DNA of 64,000 nucleotides, from the NCBI GenBank assembly GCA_026545225.1, contig CM048845.1, positions 117,803,033 to 117,867,032 of the forward strand. Direction: 5' to 3'. This document shows positions 45,348 through 58,235 of the stretch, in pieces. The stretch comes from Cornus controversa. Its lineage: Eukaryota; Streptophyta; Magnoliopsida; Cornales; Cornaceae. The notes beneath the pieces are model-generated. The model did no database searches. It was given only the letters and a program-made list of their open reading frames with translations, and was not told where the DNA came from. Every line of letters begins with the position of its first letter. The stretch's first letter is position 1. The translations under genes were made by a program, and so were the position numbers.

Positions 45348-45842
45348 CTAAGAAGTACATACACAGACACGGGTACGACACGACACGAATAAGGCAATAC
45401 GAATTTTTTTTTAAAAAGGACACAGATATAGAGAAGATACGACTATAAAATAATAATATAATATATTAATTATTCAACAAAAAAAAATTACATTACAAAA
45501 ATCCTTGAATTTATCGTCAAGCAATTAACAACCAAACAAACTTATAAACAAAAATAGATAAATAGATTAAAATATATTAAAGAACCAGACTTATTTAATC
45601 ATCTACATATATTTAGCTTAAATTTTTAATCATAACTTAGTCGTATATAATTTTATTTCGAAATACTTGAATATACATCACCGCTACGAAGTGTCCGACA
45701 TATGTTCGAAAAGTGCCCAATGAGTGTCCTCGAAGTATCCAATGAGTGTTTGAGAAATGTCCTAAAAAAAAATATATCAGGATACTTCTACGAGTGTCCG
45801 ACATGGGTACGACATCATTGATGAAGTGTCTGTGCTTTCTAG
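45348..45842 (+). mobile_element. hAT-type MITE family M, copy 1
   Basis: Same family as 55604-56106 and 58236-58675: ends CTAAGAAGTACATACACAGA and TGTCTGTGCTTTCTAG, subterminal GTGTCCGA repeats, and an identical TATAAAATAATAATATAATA core word. Many CpG sites have become TpG or CpA and the flanks (ATGACACC, ATTAGTAT) no longer match, so this looks the oldest copy. Confidence 0.85.
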
Positions 45843-46035
45843 ATTAGTATGCACATCAATATACCACCCGTGTTCAACTTTAGCTCACTTTTCTCATGAC
45901 TATAGTTTATACACGGAGAACAACCTAACATATAAATATATATATACACACACTCTAGTGTATGCCCCTGCCTATTCCATTATCACGCATTCGGAATCGT
46001 GACCGTTAGATGGTGATAATATATATATATATATA

Positions 46036-46790
46036 GTGTTCAACTACTATTTCATGAGTAAGAAGCAGTCTACAAACTATTAAGTGTAGTATTAGAATAT
46101 AATTCGACCGATTTTAATTAAATATTTTTCTTTTCACTATTTTAACTAATTTAGTGATTTTTTTTAATTACAATTAAATAACATTGAGGTGAAATGACAA
46201 AAGAGAATAATTCTTTAAAAGAAAAAAAAATAATAAAAGTGGACAATAGTGTCCACCTCATCTTCTTTTCTTCATGCTTGTAAGTGCTTTGTTGGAGCAA
46301 CAATGATAATGTTATCATGCCATTGTTTTTGCTTTTGCATAGTATATTGATTGTTTTTTCTGATTTGAATAGTATAGGTTTTGGTTCAGTAATATAATTT
46401 GAAAAAAAAATGTATGTTTTGTATCTTATGTCATTTTTCTTTGCTTCTCCTTCCTCCTTTTTGATTAAGTTGGAAGTGGCTATTGTTTTTCTAAATAAAA
46501 TACTTGTAACTGATGATAGCTTTCCTCTAAAAAATTAACTTCATGTCTCAAATTTTTGTCCCAACTTTTTTACTGATGAGTTCTCTTTGATTTTATTTTT
46601 CTTTAAGGAGTTATTCACTTTTGTCATTTCACCTCAATGATATTTAATGATTATTAAAACAAATCAGTAAAAGTTTCCTAAAATAGTAAAAAGATAAGTT
46701 GTTTAAATAATATCCATTTAATTAGATCTTACAACTATAATTAATAGTGTGTAGATTGCTCCTACTCACCAGAGAACAATTGAACAATAT
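46036..46790. mobile_element. Foldback element with ~190-bp inverted arms
   Basis: The left arm (46036-46225, from GTGTTCAACTACTATTTCAT to ACATTGAGGTGAAATGACAA) is the imperfect inverse of the right arm (46600-46790, from TTGTCATTTCACCTCAATGA to CTGAACAATATTGT-like end). The loop is non-coding. Long arms suggest a Mutator-like or foldback MITE. It lies in a (TA)n tract, so target duplication cannot be judged. Confidence 0.75.
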
Positions 46791-47023
46791 TGTATATATG
46801 TATAGGCATCTATTTTATAAATCAACTTGTAGGTTCAAATTTATTAATTTATTTAATTATTTTTTGGATTCTAAGGAACTCTATTTTATGATTAATCATG
46901 TCTTATGAATTTGGACATTTGTTGATTTATTTGAATTTGAAGGTATAACTGTTGAAAATTGTGGCTCATATTCTTATTATAATTGGATTTCTATTTTAGA
47001 GTTTAATTTATTTGGTAATTTTT

Positions 47024-47357
47024 TGTTAGACACGTCTTGGGCTTTAAGTAAGTTGTAATCTTTGTGCAACAAGAAATGAGTTTAAAGACTTTATAAATAA
47101 AGGTAGGATTAAAGGAAAAAGGTAAAGAGAGAAAAGATGTAAAGAGTTGGTTAGTGCTATGAAGATATGAAAGAGTATATGTAACTACAAAAATAAGATG
47201 TCAAGAGAGAGTGAAAAAGTGTGTGATAGATAATTATAATAAAATCTCTATCCATAAATGTAGCCCTTGAGTTGAGTGCATTGATGTGTATTATTATTAT
47301 CTCTATGTATGTTTGTATGATTATTAATGTGATAATATGTTTCCGCCGTGCTGAACA
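47024..47357 (+). repeat. Possible solo LTR
   Basis: TGTTAGACAC...CTGAACA ends, a TTATAAATAAAGG box near 47090 and a T-rich 3' part give an LTR-like layout. Flanking bases do not form a duplication and no partner is present, so this is tentative. Confidence 0.3.
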
Positions 47358-50300
47358 AAGGAAGATTAATTTCCAAAAATAAGCTCAAACGTAAATGAGT
47401 TATGAATGGTTGCGAATTTTATTTTTTTTAAAAGTTTAGAGAGGTTCAATTTTTAAATGTTCGTGTTCCTATTTGGTTCTAATTTATACTTCAATATGTT
47501 TTCAATTGCTCTGGGTGAAAATTTGGTTAAATGTATTACGTGTCGCATATACAAAGCCATGGGCTTGCACTTTTTGAGCATCTTTGACTCCCTTTTTGTT
47601 TGTTTTCAAGCATTGCTTTGATGATTTTTGGCTGAGACCGGGTATTTTTTATGAATTTAGGTAATTTCCTAATACTAAGTCTCTTCAAATAAAAACTTGT
47701 GGGTAAGAAATGAATTTCTTGAAACAATTATGAAGAAATATTTTAAAAGAAAATTAGAGTTAGACACCTCCTACATAAAGAATTAATGACAGTTTAAAGA
47801 AAAGTCATCATTCCTCTTTTTCAAATTTTTATCCCTTCATAAAAAAAGTAAAGGAAAAAAAGCAAGGCTATTATTATAAATATTTTAAATTACAAAACTT
47901 TCCTTATTTGATTTTATCGACTTCTCTTCTCTTCCATCCAACCAAACAAAAAAAAAAAAAACACAATCTCTTCTTTAAAAATGTCTCATCTAATTTCCTT
48001 CATTCCTACCTTTCGAAGCATAAGTCTAACAAAACCCAAGCAACATAAAAAATAAATATATAAACAAATAAACCTTACAAACCCTTCGTGTGCAACTTTT
48101 TACTCCCACCTTCTCACCGCTTGTGAAACCACAGTCACAATAAACATGCCAAGGAATTACACCAAATACTCTGAATGCTGTCCAGCTTATGATTTCAGTT
48201 AAATATGGAATATTTATCAAATTTGTGTCAAACACACTAAATAAACTTTCCTTTCCTTCCGCTCATTAATAATCTACGCATTTAAATGATATTTGACAAC
48301 CCTGGATTCGAAAAATGTCCAGTTTTCCATTATAACAGTACTTCCAGTTCATTAATATCCCACGGCGTTTTAAAAATGATATTTGACCCTGGATTCAAAA
48401 AAAGTCCAATGTACTTCCATAATATCAGTTAAGTTGAATAAATGGAAATATTGACAGTAAGAAAAAAGAAAAAGTACAAGACCAAAAGTAAAATCTAGAG
48501 CGAATACAGCAATGAGTCACAGAGAATGCTACAAAAGGAGCATCCTGGTTATCACTTGAGAATACCCTATTTTAGTGATCCAGCAAAATCACCCGAAAAA
48601 CAATACAAGTATTCCTTAACTAAGCTGCCAAAGAATGCCTTAACATACACTATTTGTAAGCTAACAACTAAGCTCAAAAAACCATCACATTTGCCATCGT
48701 GGGTTAAGCAATCATGGGTGAGATAAAAAATCTCTCTTTCTATGAGATGCCAAATAAAGAACAAAGAACTTCTCCAATTGAATCGAGCAGATTCTCTCTC
48801 TTTTATGATTGAAGAAAAAAAAAGGTGATCAACCCTGAACATCCACTCCATTTTTACTTTAACTTCTTTAAGGTTGATGTCACCCAGTTCGCTAAAATGT
48901 TGCGTGCTGGATCACCCAACACGACAAAATTAACAAACATAAACACCAACATGAAAATGAATCAGACACAACAGATTCTTTCTTTAAATCAGATGATCCC
49001 TCCATTATTTCCAAAATCTAACCCATACTAAATAAATACTTATGTATCAAACAAAATTAGCATCCTAAACATTTATTTAAACAATACATTTGGAAAACTC
49101 TGCTTTCAGTTGATACAACCACGTATATATTAAACCTAAAACCACTAATGGTTACTTTCCTAAAGCTACAGGCAAATTGTAATTCCAATCAAATTCAGGA
49201 CCTTCAAATTTCATACAACAGGCAACACATTCTTTTAGTTTTGATGCAACTAAAGGAACAACATTGCAAGAAGTTTAGATTTTACCATGGCAACTGTTCA
49301 AAACTAGTCTTTCAAAGGTTTAAGTTTGTGATAGACTAGATCCTTAATATGTCATACTTTCCATGACTTATTCTAACCTACCATAAAAACACAGCTGACC
49401 TTTTTATTAAGAAATCAGAAAGATGTTTCAAGCATTTTTCAGAAAAGGCAAAAACATACTTAAATCATTTTTCCAACCGAACAAAGAGGGAACAAAAAAA
49501 AACCTGAGGTACAAAAACACAACATCAACACATCATCTACTGATTTAATTAAGAAATCCTGAACCAAGAAACCAAAACTAGCACCTTAGGATGAAACCTA
49601 AATTCCCACTACTGATTTAATTAAGAGTACTAAATCCCGAACCAAGAAACCAAAAGTAGCACCTTAAGATGAAACCTAAATTCCCATTTGAAGGAAGGAA
49701 AAAACTGCGACCACCAGCAGGAACTTGTAAAACCGAATTGAGTAACAAAAATTTCCCATTAATTCAGCACTCGTGACATGTCCATAGTTATTGCCGAGAC
49801 AACCGCCACAATTAACAAAGCAAAAGAACCTTCAAAATGATTCACCCAACTATGGCACAGATCCATCTCACCTAATAAGTAGCTGCATTTGACTCCTTCG
49901 TATCGGTTGGGGCATCACCACTCCTTCAGATATACCAGACACCTTCCAGATATAACAGCAAAAGTGAAACAAATGGACACATTTTATCCAAGTAAAAAGA
50001 AAGTACAGTACCTCCTAAGCTCTAAGTTATGTCATTAGGATGAAAATAAAAGCACCAACATCATAAATTTCCCTCAAGTTTAATGGCCTTGAAAATTATT
50101 ATGCAATATCACATTTCGATCCATAATAGACTCCAAAATAGAAGTCAAACATGTTGCATCCAGATATAGTAAATTTGCTCCTAAGCCACAATTAACTTTT
50201 TTGCATCATAAATAAGATCAGCATCCACATGAAATGCTCCTCAAATTACCCAAAGTGACCATGAAAACTACCATCGAAGATTATGTCCACAATACACGAC

Positions 50301-51073
50301 AGACTTTGGAAACATCTTCAAGTTTAGAACATTACCATTATAAAGTCTTACTCCCATGAGGCATACATACAATTGAAACCTAATATCTCTCCCACAATAA
50401 CCATCAAGATGATCTCCACAGAGCTTCCATTTGAAAAGGAAAGTTTGTTATGTTTGCATCTATATCAATGAAAAACCATGACCTAAAACTTTTCACTTCC
50501 AGAAAACAAAGTCACCCTGTTCGTTTCAATGAAGCTTCAAAATAAAGGATCAATATATATATACTCGATCCAGCACAAAGATCATGAACACTGAAATAAA
50601 GCAATATCCATAGCTTATCTCCACAGCCTATATCCAATGTCCTCAAACTGCTCATATTCAGGGCACAGAGCTAATATCTACTCAATACTCCATATAATTT
50701 CATATTGCTATCTATATTAAAACCCTTCCAGGAGGCATAAGCTAAACTAGACACTTCGAAAACTGATTATATCAGAATATTTGACAAAAAGAACAGAGGT
50801 AAGAGAGAGAGAGAGGTCAACAAAAGGAGTAAAGACTCGAACAGAAAAACTGAAACAGAAAGAAATAAGAAAATGAAGAAAACAACATATTTCAGCTTTC
50901 CTTTTGGGGGGCAGTAAGCGAAACCCATCATTGAGTGAAGTGCATCCCTTCTCCCCATGTCCACCTGAACACAGTTAAGCAAGAACCCTTGAAACATATA
51001 TAGAGTAAAATCCCAGCCAAAATTTTGGAAACTTAAAACTGCAGCGCACTTAAATTACCCAAGATTCTCCAAT
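47358..51073. other. Non-coding stretch downstream of the RRM gene
   Basis: No gene recognised. It includes a 72-bp tandem duplication (49537-49686) and a direct repeat (AAATGATATTTGAC..CCTGGATTC at 48283 and 48374). The part next to 51073 is the RRM gene's 3' UTR; where the transcript ends is unclear. Confidence 0.6.
49537..49686. repeat. 72-bp tandem duplication
   Basis: Begins CTACTGATTTAATTAAGA at 49537 and again at 49609. Both continue GAACCAAGAAACCAAAA and GATGAAACCTAAATTCCCA; the second has a 6-bp insertion. Confidence 0.85.
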
Positions 51074-54000
51074 CTAGTAGTAGTAACCACCATCATAAGG
51101 GTGATCACCCCCATAAAAAGATGAATATGCACCTCCACCATACTGTAACATGAATACAAGGTAAAATAGCATGAGTATATTAAAGTGCAAGAGATAAATC
51201 AAAATAGATAATGTACGAGTACTCACTTCAGAACCATAATAACCATGTGAATAGAAACTATTGCCAGCTCCAAAGGTATCTAACATCATAAGGCATGTCA
51301 GCAAGAGTAATCTGACAGACAAAAAGGCCATACAAACAAGTAAAGGAAAAGCATCAATACACTAAAAAATCCACACCTCGATAACGAGATCCACGAAATG
51401 GAACTGCTGGATCAGAATAATCTAATCGAGGACGAAGTCTGCTAGGCTCCATGTAATCAGGATCTGGATCCTAAATGCCCAAGCAATTTTTGAATTAAGT
51501 GATACTCTATGGCATTAAAAGAAGCCTCAAAATGCATTATTATAACGGTAGAAAATAAAAATCAAATATAAAGAACATTAAACAAATTCCAGCATACAGT
51601 CATAAAAAATGGTCGCTTCATCCCATGTGGATTGTCGTCATAAAAATAAGGGTCATCAAAGTTCCTCCCTAAAAATGGCCTATTATATCCTTCTTCAGGA
51701 GCAAATGGTTCCCTCCTAGCTGGGATATGCCTCCCACGGCCTCTGTCAGATGCACCTTGCCTCAATCTATCATTGTTAGGTCTTGCTGGCCCAGAACCTC
51801 TACCAGAACCCACATGAGCACCACCAAAAGAGCCCCTCCTTCCTCCTGCTTATTTAACGGAATATATAACAGAATGATAACAAAAAAATATAAAACATAT
51901 ATATATATATATAAAGACGTACAGACAAGCAATTTATCAAAAAAAATAAAGACGTACAGACAAGCAATATAATAAGTAATTCAGCAGGTTCAATGAATAA
52001 ACCTCGTCCAAACATTAGCCTTCCATGGAAAGGAAGGTACTGGTTATCAAGATCATGTTCATTGGCAAAACCCATTCTACCAGTTTGACTGCCTCCACGT
52101 TGATAGAACCCCCTGCCACGTTGAAAGTTTCCCCGGTTGAATGGATAAGCACCCCGTACAAAACCCCTTCCTATAAGCAACAGAGACCACATTATACAAA
52201 AATTGTCTGCAAAGGACAATGAAGCTTCAGTTCTCCAAAATTTATAGAGTGACCAAATTTATATTATTTACCAAATTTTGAAGAACCTACAGCACCACCA
52301 CGGCCAATTCGGAACCCTCCGCACATTCCACCCTTCACGGCCTGAGTTTTAGGCAAAGGATTTGAAAGCCTTGCTTTCACTCTAGTCTAGAGATACATGA
52401 AACAACATACTTCATTCTGTTAATACAACATACATTGTTTAAAAACATCCCGAGAAAATTATTTGCAAGAATGTGTAAATAAAAAAGGATACAAATTTAC
52501 TTCAGTGTAATTAGCATCTCTAAAAAATGTAAATGGTCACCATACGTAAATTAGCATGGTCAATAACTCAACCCAAAAAGCCATGTCCCAACTACCAATA
52601 ACAACAATTGAGAAAATCAATCATTTCTAGAGCCTATGTTTTCTTTTTTTCGTAAAGAAAAATGACATAAATCACTACACTAATCATCGATCATACCTAT
52701 ACCATCTGTAATGTACTATCACATAAACACGTGCAAGGTTAATAATACCAAAGCGCATCCACTTAAGAAAATGTTCACACGATTGTGGAGCTAAAAAGAA
52801 TACCTTTGAGTTCCCATCACCCAATTCTATGTTGTTTATGCCATCAATGCAAGTAACAGCTGCATCATGTGTTGTGAAATCAACAAATCCAAAATCCTTC
52901 CTCTTGGCAGTTGACATATTCCGGGCCAGCATAATACGTTCAATCTCCCCATAACCCTTAAAGTGTTCCCTAACACAATCTTCATCCCAATGAGGAGGGA
53001 GCCCATCAACAAAAACTGACTTAACTTGGGCCATGACGTCTGGGTCTGGCTCTCTTAAGGGTTCAGCAAAAGCTACTTTGGCAGTTCTCTCAGGATGACC
53101 AAAAACAACATCAGGCTTCTGAAGCCTCTTATATGCAAGCATAGCATCAGCATGACAAGAGAACTCAAGGAATGCAAAACCACGACTCAACCCTTCGTGT
53201 TGGGCATCCGGGACAAGTGTAATGTTCCCAACACCATCAATGCCATAATCCTTCAGCTTTTGTTTAATCTGCGTCTCAATTTATATAAAAAATCAGCAAA
53301 GAGAGGTACAAGCATATATGCATTATGGTTAGTAAAATATCTTACAGCTTCCTTCGTCCATGTATTGCAAATATTTCCCAAGAACAATGTGTCATTATCT
53401 TCACTTGGTGCGGTTCCACAACGCTTCCCACGTATCTATGAACAACTGAAAATTAGAACCACTCTTGTAAAAGAAAAGGAAACAATGATGACTAAGAAAA
53501 GATTCATACAACAGGATTTTTCATTTCTGACAAAGCTCGGCTTGCTTGCTCTTTATTTGAAAACTTCACAAATGCATATCCCTTATTCTTGTTAGTAGAA
53601 TGATCCTTGTGCAATCGAACTTCAACTACTTCTCCAATATTCTCAAAAGCCTTTTTAACATCCTCCTCCACAGCGTCACGATCTAACCCACCAACAAATA
53701 TCTCCAGCTCTTTTTTAATCTTACGTTCCTTTGCCGCAGCAGTCAATTCCGCATGTTCCACTTCCAACGCATTAGCTTCTTCATCATGCTCCTGCACATT
53801 ATCATCAGCAAGCTCTTCATCACCAGATTCTTCAAGAATGCTTTGAATGCCGTATTCCATCCTTTCCTCACCACCATATTCATCCTCCTCGGTTTGAACA
53901 TCTTTTCCTTTCGACTCCTCATTGACGTCTTCTTCCATACTAACTGACTTGTTCTTGGGTTCCACTTTATCCTTAGTTGTTGTCTCATTTTTCATTTCTT

Positions 54001-54925
54001 CATTCAACTCCTCTTCCTCCTTCACAATACCTTGTTCTTGATTCTCTGGAGAAGGATCTCCCTGCTTTGGGGAATTTCCAACACCAGTATTCAAAATCTG
54101 TTCCTTTTGGGATTCAATTTCCTCAAGACTCGTGACATTGCAATCCTCCTTCTCTTTGGATTCAACTTTGACAACAGCAAGTTCTTTCCCTTTGGCAGAT
54201 TCTACAACATTTGTAATAGGAGGTTCTTCCTTCTTTGCAGATTCAACATCCTTAGCATCCTCCACCTCTTCATTCTTAATCTTCACCTTTCCAGTTTCCC
54301 CCGACTTAGGTGTCTGCCTGGAAACAGCTTTTGCAGAAGCAGGAGTCCTAGTTCTTGCCGGTGTTCTCTTCACTACCGTTCTAGTTGTCTTAGTGCCTGA
54401 AACTGCTTTTGTTTCTGGTGTCACCTCATCAGCTGATGCTTTGGCTTCTTCAACTACGTATTAATTACTTCATTTAGCAAATTCAAATATACAAACACAA
54501 TACCTACACAAGAACGTCCACACACACGAGAATAACCCTAACGGCATACCAAAACAACCCATAAAATTCAATAAAATTGAATTCTTTATATCACTGAAAC
54601 AATCAGATTCAATTACAAAAACCTTTGCAGTAGTAGTATTATTATTATATATATGCACACACATATACACACAGGCAACTATCAGATGAAGTCATAAATT
54701 AGTTTTACCTGTGGGTTCGGACTTCAAATCAGTGGTGGTGCTGGGAGTGGTTTCATTGGCCTTCGATTGCTTGGCTTTGGCCGCAGAGGCACGCTTCGTC
54801 TCGGTGGACTTCGGGGTAGCCGATTCCGTCGCCGTCTCGGGAGGGGTTTTGGCAGCAGATTTCTTGGCCGGAGGCGTCTTCTTCGCGGCGGCCGATTTGG
54901 GGGTTTCGGCATTTCGAGTTCTCAT
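51074..54925 (-). CDS. Three-RRM nuclear RNA-binding protein (hnRNP/nucleolin-like), 10 exons
   Basis: Exons on the minus strand: 54925-54709, 54453-53510, 53435-53346, 53268-52804, 52386-52272, 52170-52003, 51845-51598, 51470-51377, 51279-51227, 51142-51074. Each junction has GT..AG and the phases close to 2463 nt, 820 residues. Order: Lys/Ala/Pro-rich N-terminus (MRTRNAETPKSAAAKK), a long acidic Glu-rich stretch to ~320, RRM1 from ~322 (LEIFVGGL, KGYAFVKF), RRM2 from ~402 (DTLFLGNI, RGFAFLEF), RRM3 from ~500 (KSVFVDGL, KDFGFVDF), then an RGG/Gly/Tyr-rich tail ending DGGYYY. All three RNP1 and RNP2 pairs are intact. The layout and length match the Arabidopsis At2g44710-type protein as I recall it. 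Inferred role: nuclear RNA binding in processing or ribosome-linked events; targets unknown. Confidence 0.92.
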
Positions 54926-54949
54926 AATTGATATGTTACAGATATAAAG

Positions 54950-55244
54950 AAACCTCTGGTGAAGCCTGAAAACCCTAGATTTTGCCCTAGCAGAAGAGAG
55001 AGAGGGGTCGTGCTCTGTTATTAGTCTAATAACTTTCTCCACAGAATCAAACCTCTGGTGAAGTCTGAAAACCCTAGAATTTGCCCTAGCAGAAGAGAGA
55101 GACGGGTCGTGCTCTGTTATTAGTCTATTAACTTTCTCCACAGAATCAAACCTCTGGTGAAGTCTGAAAACCCTAGAATTTGCCCTAGCAGAAGAGAGAG
55201 ACGGGTCCGCTCTGTTATTAGTCTATTAACTTTCTCCACAGAAT
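54950..55244 (-). repeat. Triplicated 99-bp leader unit with telo-box and GAGA motifs
   Basis: Units at 54950-55048, 55049-55147 and 55148-55244 (the last 2 bp short). Units 2 and 3 are almost identical, unit 1 slightly diverged. Each contains AAAACCCTAGA (telo-box AAACCCTA) and AGAAGAGAGAGA (CT-rich on the sense strand). They lie between the TATA box and the ATG of the RRM gene, so they form its 5' UTR or start-site region. Telo-boxes are known in promoters of translation and ribosome-related plant genes. Confidence 0.92.
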
Positions 55245-55260
55245 CTTCGGGAGGAAACTA

Positions 55261-55270
55261 CTTATACAGC
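55261..55270 (-). promoter_or_regulatory. TATA box of the RRM gene
   Basis: On the minus strand GCTGTATAAGTAG lies about 340 bp upstream of the ATG. A start ~30 bp downstream would fall in the third leader repeat, giving a ~300-nt 5' UTR. Confidence 0.6.
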
Positions 55271-55603
55271 GAATAGCGAGTCAGGGACGTTGCAAAACGA
55301 GGACGTTTGCTGTCCAGGTTAAAACACTGATACGGTGTCGTGTTTTTTTGTAACAAATTTTATATGGACAATGTTACCCTGCTATCTAGGGATGACAATT
55401 TGTCCCGCTCTGGACCGCCCCGTTTAAAATTCGTTTACAAAATCGTTTAAGAAAACTTAGCAGCGATGTAATTTAAGAAAAATAACTCGCACGAGTTCGA
55501 GGCGGAACAGGGTAGGATAAGGCCCTATCCCAACGAGTACCTGCCAAGTCTTGTCCCGTATATGTGTGTGTATGTATATATATATACAAAGAAAACCTAT
55601 ATG

Positions 55604-56106
55604 CTAGGAAGCACGGACACGGACACGGGTACGACACGATACGGACACGGCGATACGGGAAATTTTAAAAAATCAGGACACGGACACGGCGGGGATACGG
55701 CTATAAAATAATAATATAATATGTTAATATATATTAATTATTTAATAAAAAATATTACATTACAGAAATAATTCAATTCATCATCATGCAATTAAGAACC
55801 AAACAAACTTATAAACAAAGATAGACAAACAGATTAAAATAAATTAAAGAACTATACTTCTTTAGTCTTCTACATGTATTTAGCTTATATTTTAATCATA
55901 ACTTAGTATCACACAATTTATATTCGAAATATTTGAATATACATCATTGCTATGAAGTGTCCGAGAAGTGTCCAAGGAGTGTCCGAGAAGTGTCCTAAAA
56001 AGAAAAATGTCAGGACACTTCTACGAAGTGTCCGACACGTGTCCGAGGAGTATCCGAGTGTCCGACACGGGTACGGCACCCTCGGTGAAGTGTCCGTGCT
56101 TTCTAG
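55604..56106 (+). mobile_element. hAT-type MITE family M, copy 2
   Basis: 503 bp with inverted ends CTAGGAAGCACGGACAC and GTGTCCGTGCTTTCTAG (one mismatch), flanked by a perfect 8-bp duplication CCTATATG (55596-55603, 56107-56114). Subterminal zones are packed with GGACACGG and GTGTCCGA words, the kind of repeated sites hAT transposases bind. The core is AT-rich and non-coding. CpG sites are largely intact, so it is probably young. Confidence 0.93.
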
Positions 56107-56427
56107 CCTATATGTATTTCCTTCTATGTGTTTGTGTGTATGTGTGTTTTTTTTATTTTTTTATCCGTTGATGGAAAAATAAGGACTTTGTTAAATTTTT
56201 GCCTTAAAAAAAAAACTAAATGATAGCATAAACGGAGCGAGGAAGTTAAACGGTTTCGGGGATGGAGTTTAGGGATAATTTTGTAAACGATTGTGAAGCT
56301 AGGGCAAGACGGAAAAAATTATACAGTTACAGGAATGGGGAAAACATAACCCTCCCCGCCCCGTTGTCATCCCTACTATTGCCCTCCCTCATCCACACCA
56401 CCCTATTGTATTACTCTATATCATAGT

Positions 56428-56861
56428 CATGCGCGGACCCACATTGGGGCCAGTGGGGGCATCTGCACCCAATCAATTTTTTTTTTTTAGTATTATATAC
56501 TTATACTTTTAATATTATATACTTGTATATGAGACCTTCCCCCTCCTAAAATTATCAAAAAAATCACTAGACCCCCTTAATATTTTTTAAAAATCTCTAT
56601 CTTTTTCCCTCGCTTTTTCTCTCTTTGTCCCCTCTCTGTCTCTCTATATCTATAAAAATAATTTTAAAATAATAAATTTTTTTAATTTTTTAATAAATTA
56701 ATTAAAAATAATAAAGTAAATTTTTTTTTCAAAATTTCTTAATAAATAAAGTAAATGTTTTCAATGAACCATGATAAATTTTCTCAATAGAATTATTAAA
56801 ATGTTTGAAAAAAAATTTGTTAAAAGCTGCTCCCTCACAAAAATTTATGGATCCATCATTG
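56428..56861. mobile_element. hAT-type MITE related to 27409-27658
   Basis: Ends CATGCGCGGACCCACATTGG and (complement) CAATGATGGATCCATAAATT match the CAGT..GGACCC type. The interior has runs of G/C near the ends (GTGGGGGCATC, CTTCCCCCTCC) and AT-rich filler. Flanks no longer form a clear 8-bp duplication. Confidence 0.6.
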
Positions 56862-57004
56862 ATTAGACTGGTATCATCCTTCCCTCTCACAGATATTCAT
56901 CAGAATCAACTCCTTTTTCTTAACCTCACAGGTAAATTTTACTTTCACTCCATAACTTCATGCCCATTCTTCTTCTTCTAGATGTTCTTGATAATATTCA
57001 TGTG

Positions 57005-57007
<3 letters not shown>

Positions 57008-57040
<33 letters not shown>
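57008..57040. repeat. TA microsatellite
   Basis: GTATATATATATATATATAT and further TA units; unstable, non-coding. Confidence 0.9.
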
Positions 57041-57041
<1 letters not shown>

Positions 57042-57275
57042 TGATTGTGTATTTTAACCTAATTTCTTCTTGAGTCAAACACCTTTCATTCTAGAGAACC
57101 ATGACAATCTTATGAGCATGACAAAATTAGTCTTAAACTGACTTCAACACTAGCAGCGCGAATGTGACAGACTTGGAGTTAGAATTTGAGTATCAAGCAT
57201 TACATGAACAATGGCGCCTGAAATGGTTAGGACACGTGACTTTTTTTACTACAATTATACTCGAATAGTTAGAGC

Positions 57276-57645
57276 TGTAAATGAACCGTGTTGTTCGTGA
57301 AGAGGCTCGACCTTGTTTGTTAATTAAACGAGTCGAGTTTGAATTCGATTTTTAGATTCGTTTAATAAACAAGTCGATCTCGAATAGTATTGGGTTTGAT
57401 TTGTATAGGATTGTGAACATGAGTTTATTTATCTTCATAAACGAGTTAAAATGATCTTGAACACAAGCTTAAATCAAGTCTGAATGAATTTTTTTATTAA
57501 ACGAGCCAAACCCGAGCTTCTCAAAATAATGACGAACTGAATCCGAGCTCAGCTTTTTGAGCTCATCACGAGCTCAAGCTAAACTCACAAACGAATGAGC
57601 CCGAGCCCGAGCCCGAACAAGTTTAAGTTCAGTTCATTTATAACC
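57276..57645. mobile_element. MITE-like element with GTAAATGAAC inverted ends
   Basis: AGAGCTGTAAATGAACCG at the left pairs with AGTTCATTTATAACCCTA at the right. The interior repeats CGAGC, CGAG and AACGAG words (CCCGAGCCCGAGCCCGAA near 57600). Target duplication not clear. Confidence 0.55.
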
Positions 57646-57784
57646 CTACCTGTAGTGGAGAATTTCGCAGACTATAGTTTGCAACAATTTTGAGCTTTTT
57701 GCTTACATTAGGGGCGCCTCAATCCTTAGGCCAGAGAAAACACCCCCATTTTTAGTGTGAGTCTTATTATATATATATTTTTTT

Positions 57785-57935
57785 TGTGGATCATTTTAAA
57801 CAAATATAATATAATAATATATTTAACTACATTTGTGATAAAATATTTTAATAATAGAATATGTGGATCATTTTAAACAAATATAATGTGATATTACATC
57901 TAATTACATTTGTGATAAAATTTTAATAGTAAAAA
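57785..57935. repeat. 77-bp tandem duplication
   Basis: TGTGGATCATTTTAAACAAA begins both copies (57785 and 57862) and ACATTTGTGATAAAAT ends both. Confidence 0.85.
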
Positions 57936-58235
57936 GAGACGGTCTCTACTTCTCTCACACATTTTTTATGTTGATGTACGATTCTTCTTACTTAATAATT
58001 AGAGTTATAATTTATAAATCTATCCAATTTATTTAATTTGAAAAACTTAAATTCTTGAATTTAATGTTGTTCCAAGACACGAAAAAAATATCATTACAAT
58101 AAAAAAAAACATGAAATTGTAATAACTAGTATTCAAAAAATAATTAGTTGTATCTGTATGTAACTATTGTGTATTAGTGGCTATAATTAGTTTTTTTTTC
58201 GTGTAAATAGTGTTTGGGTAGACACGAGTGATAAC

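Noticed and set aside
53603-54464. Several plus-strand ORFs rich in Ser/Phe opposite exon 2 of the RRM gene
   Set aside because: Shadows of the Glu/Lys-rich coding exon; frame phases and splice sites fit only the minus strand.
54926-55141. N-terminal extension of the RRM protein built of 33-residue repeats, in frame with the CDS
   Set aside because: The 99-bp leader unit is open in frame with the ATG at 54925, but that frame has no ATG of its own, and the third unit is 2 bp short so the frame breaks. A TATA box at 55261 places all units in the leader.
55952-56182. ORF with repeated SVRHVSEE-like words
   Set aside because: Translation of the GTGTCCGA subterminal repeats of the MITE at 55604-56106.
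57276-57645. Gene fragment encoding Glu/Arg/Ala repeats
   Set aside because: CGAGC words and inverted GTAAATGAAC ends indicate a non-coding MITE-like repeat.
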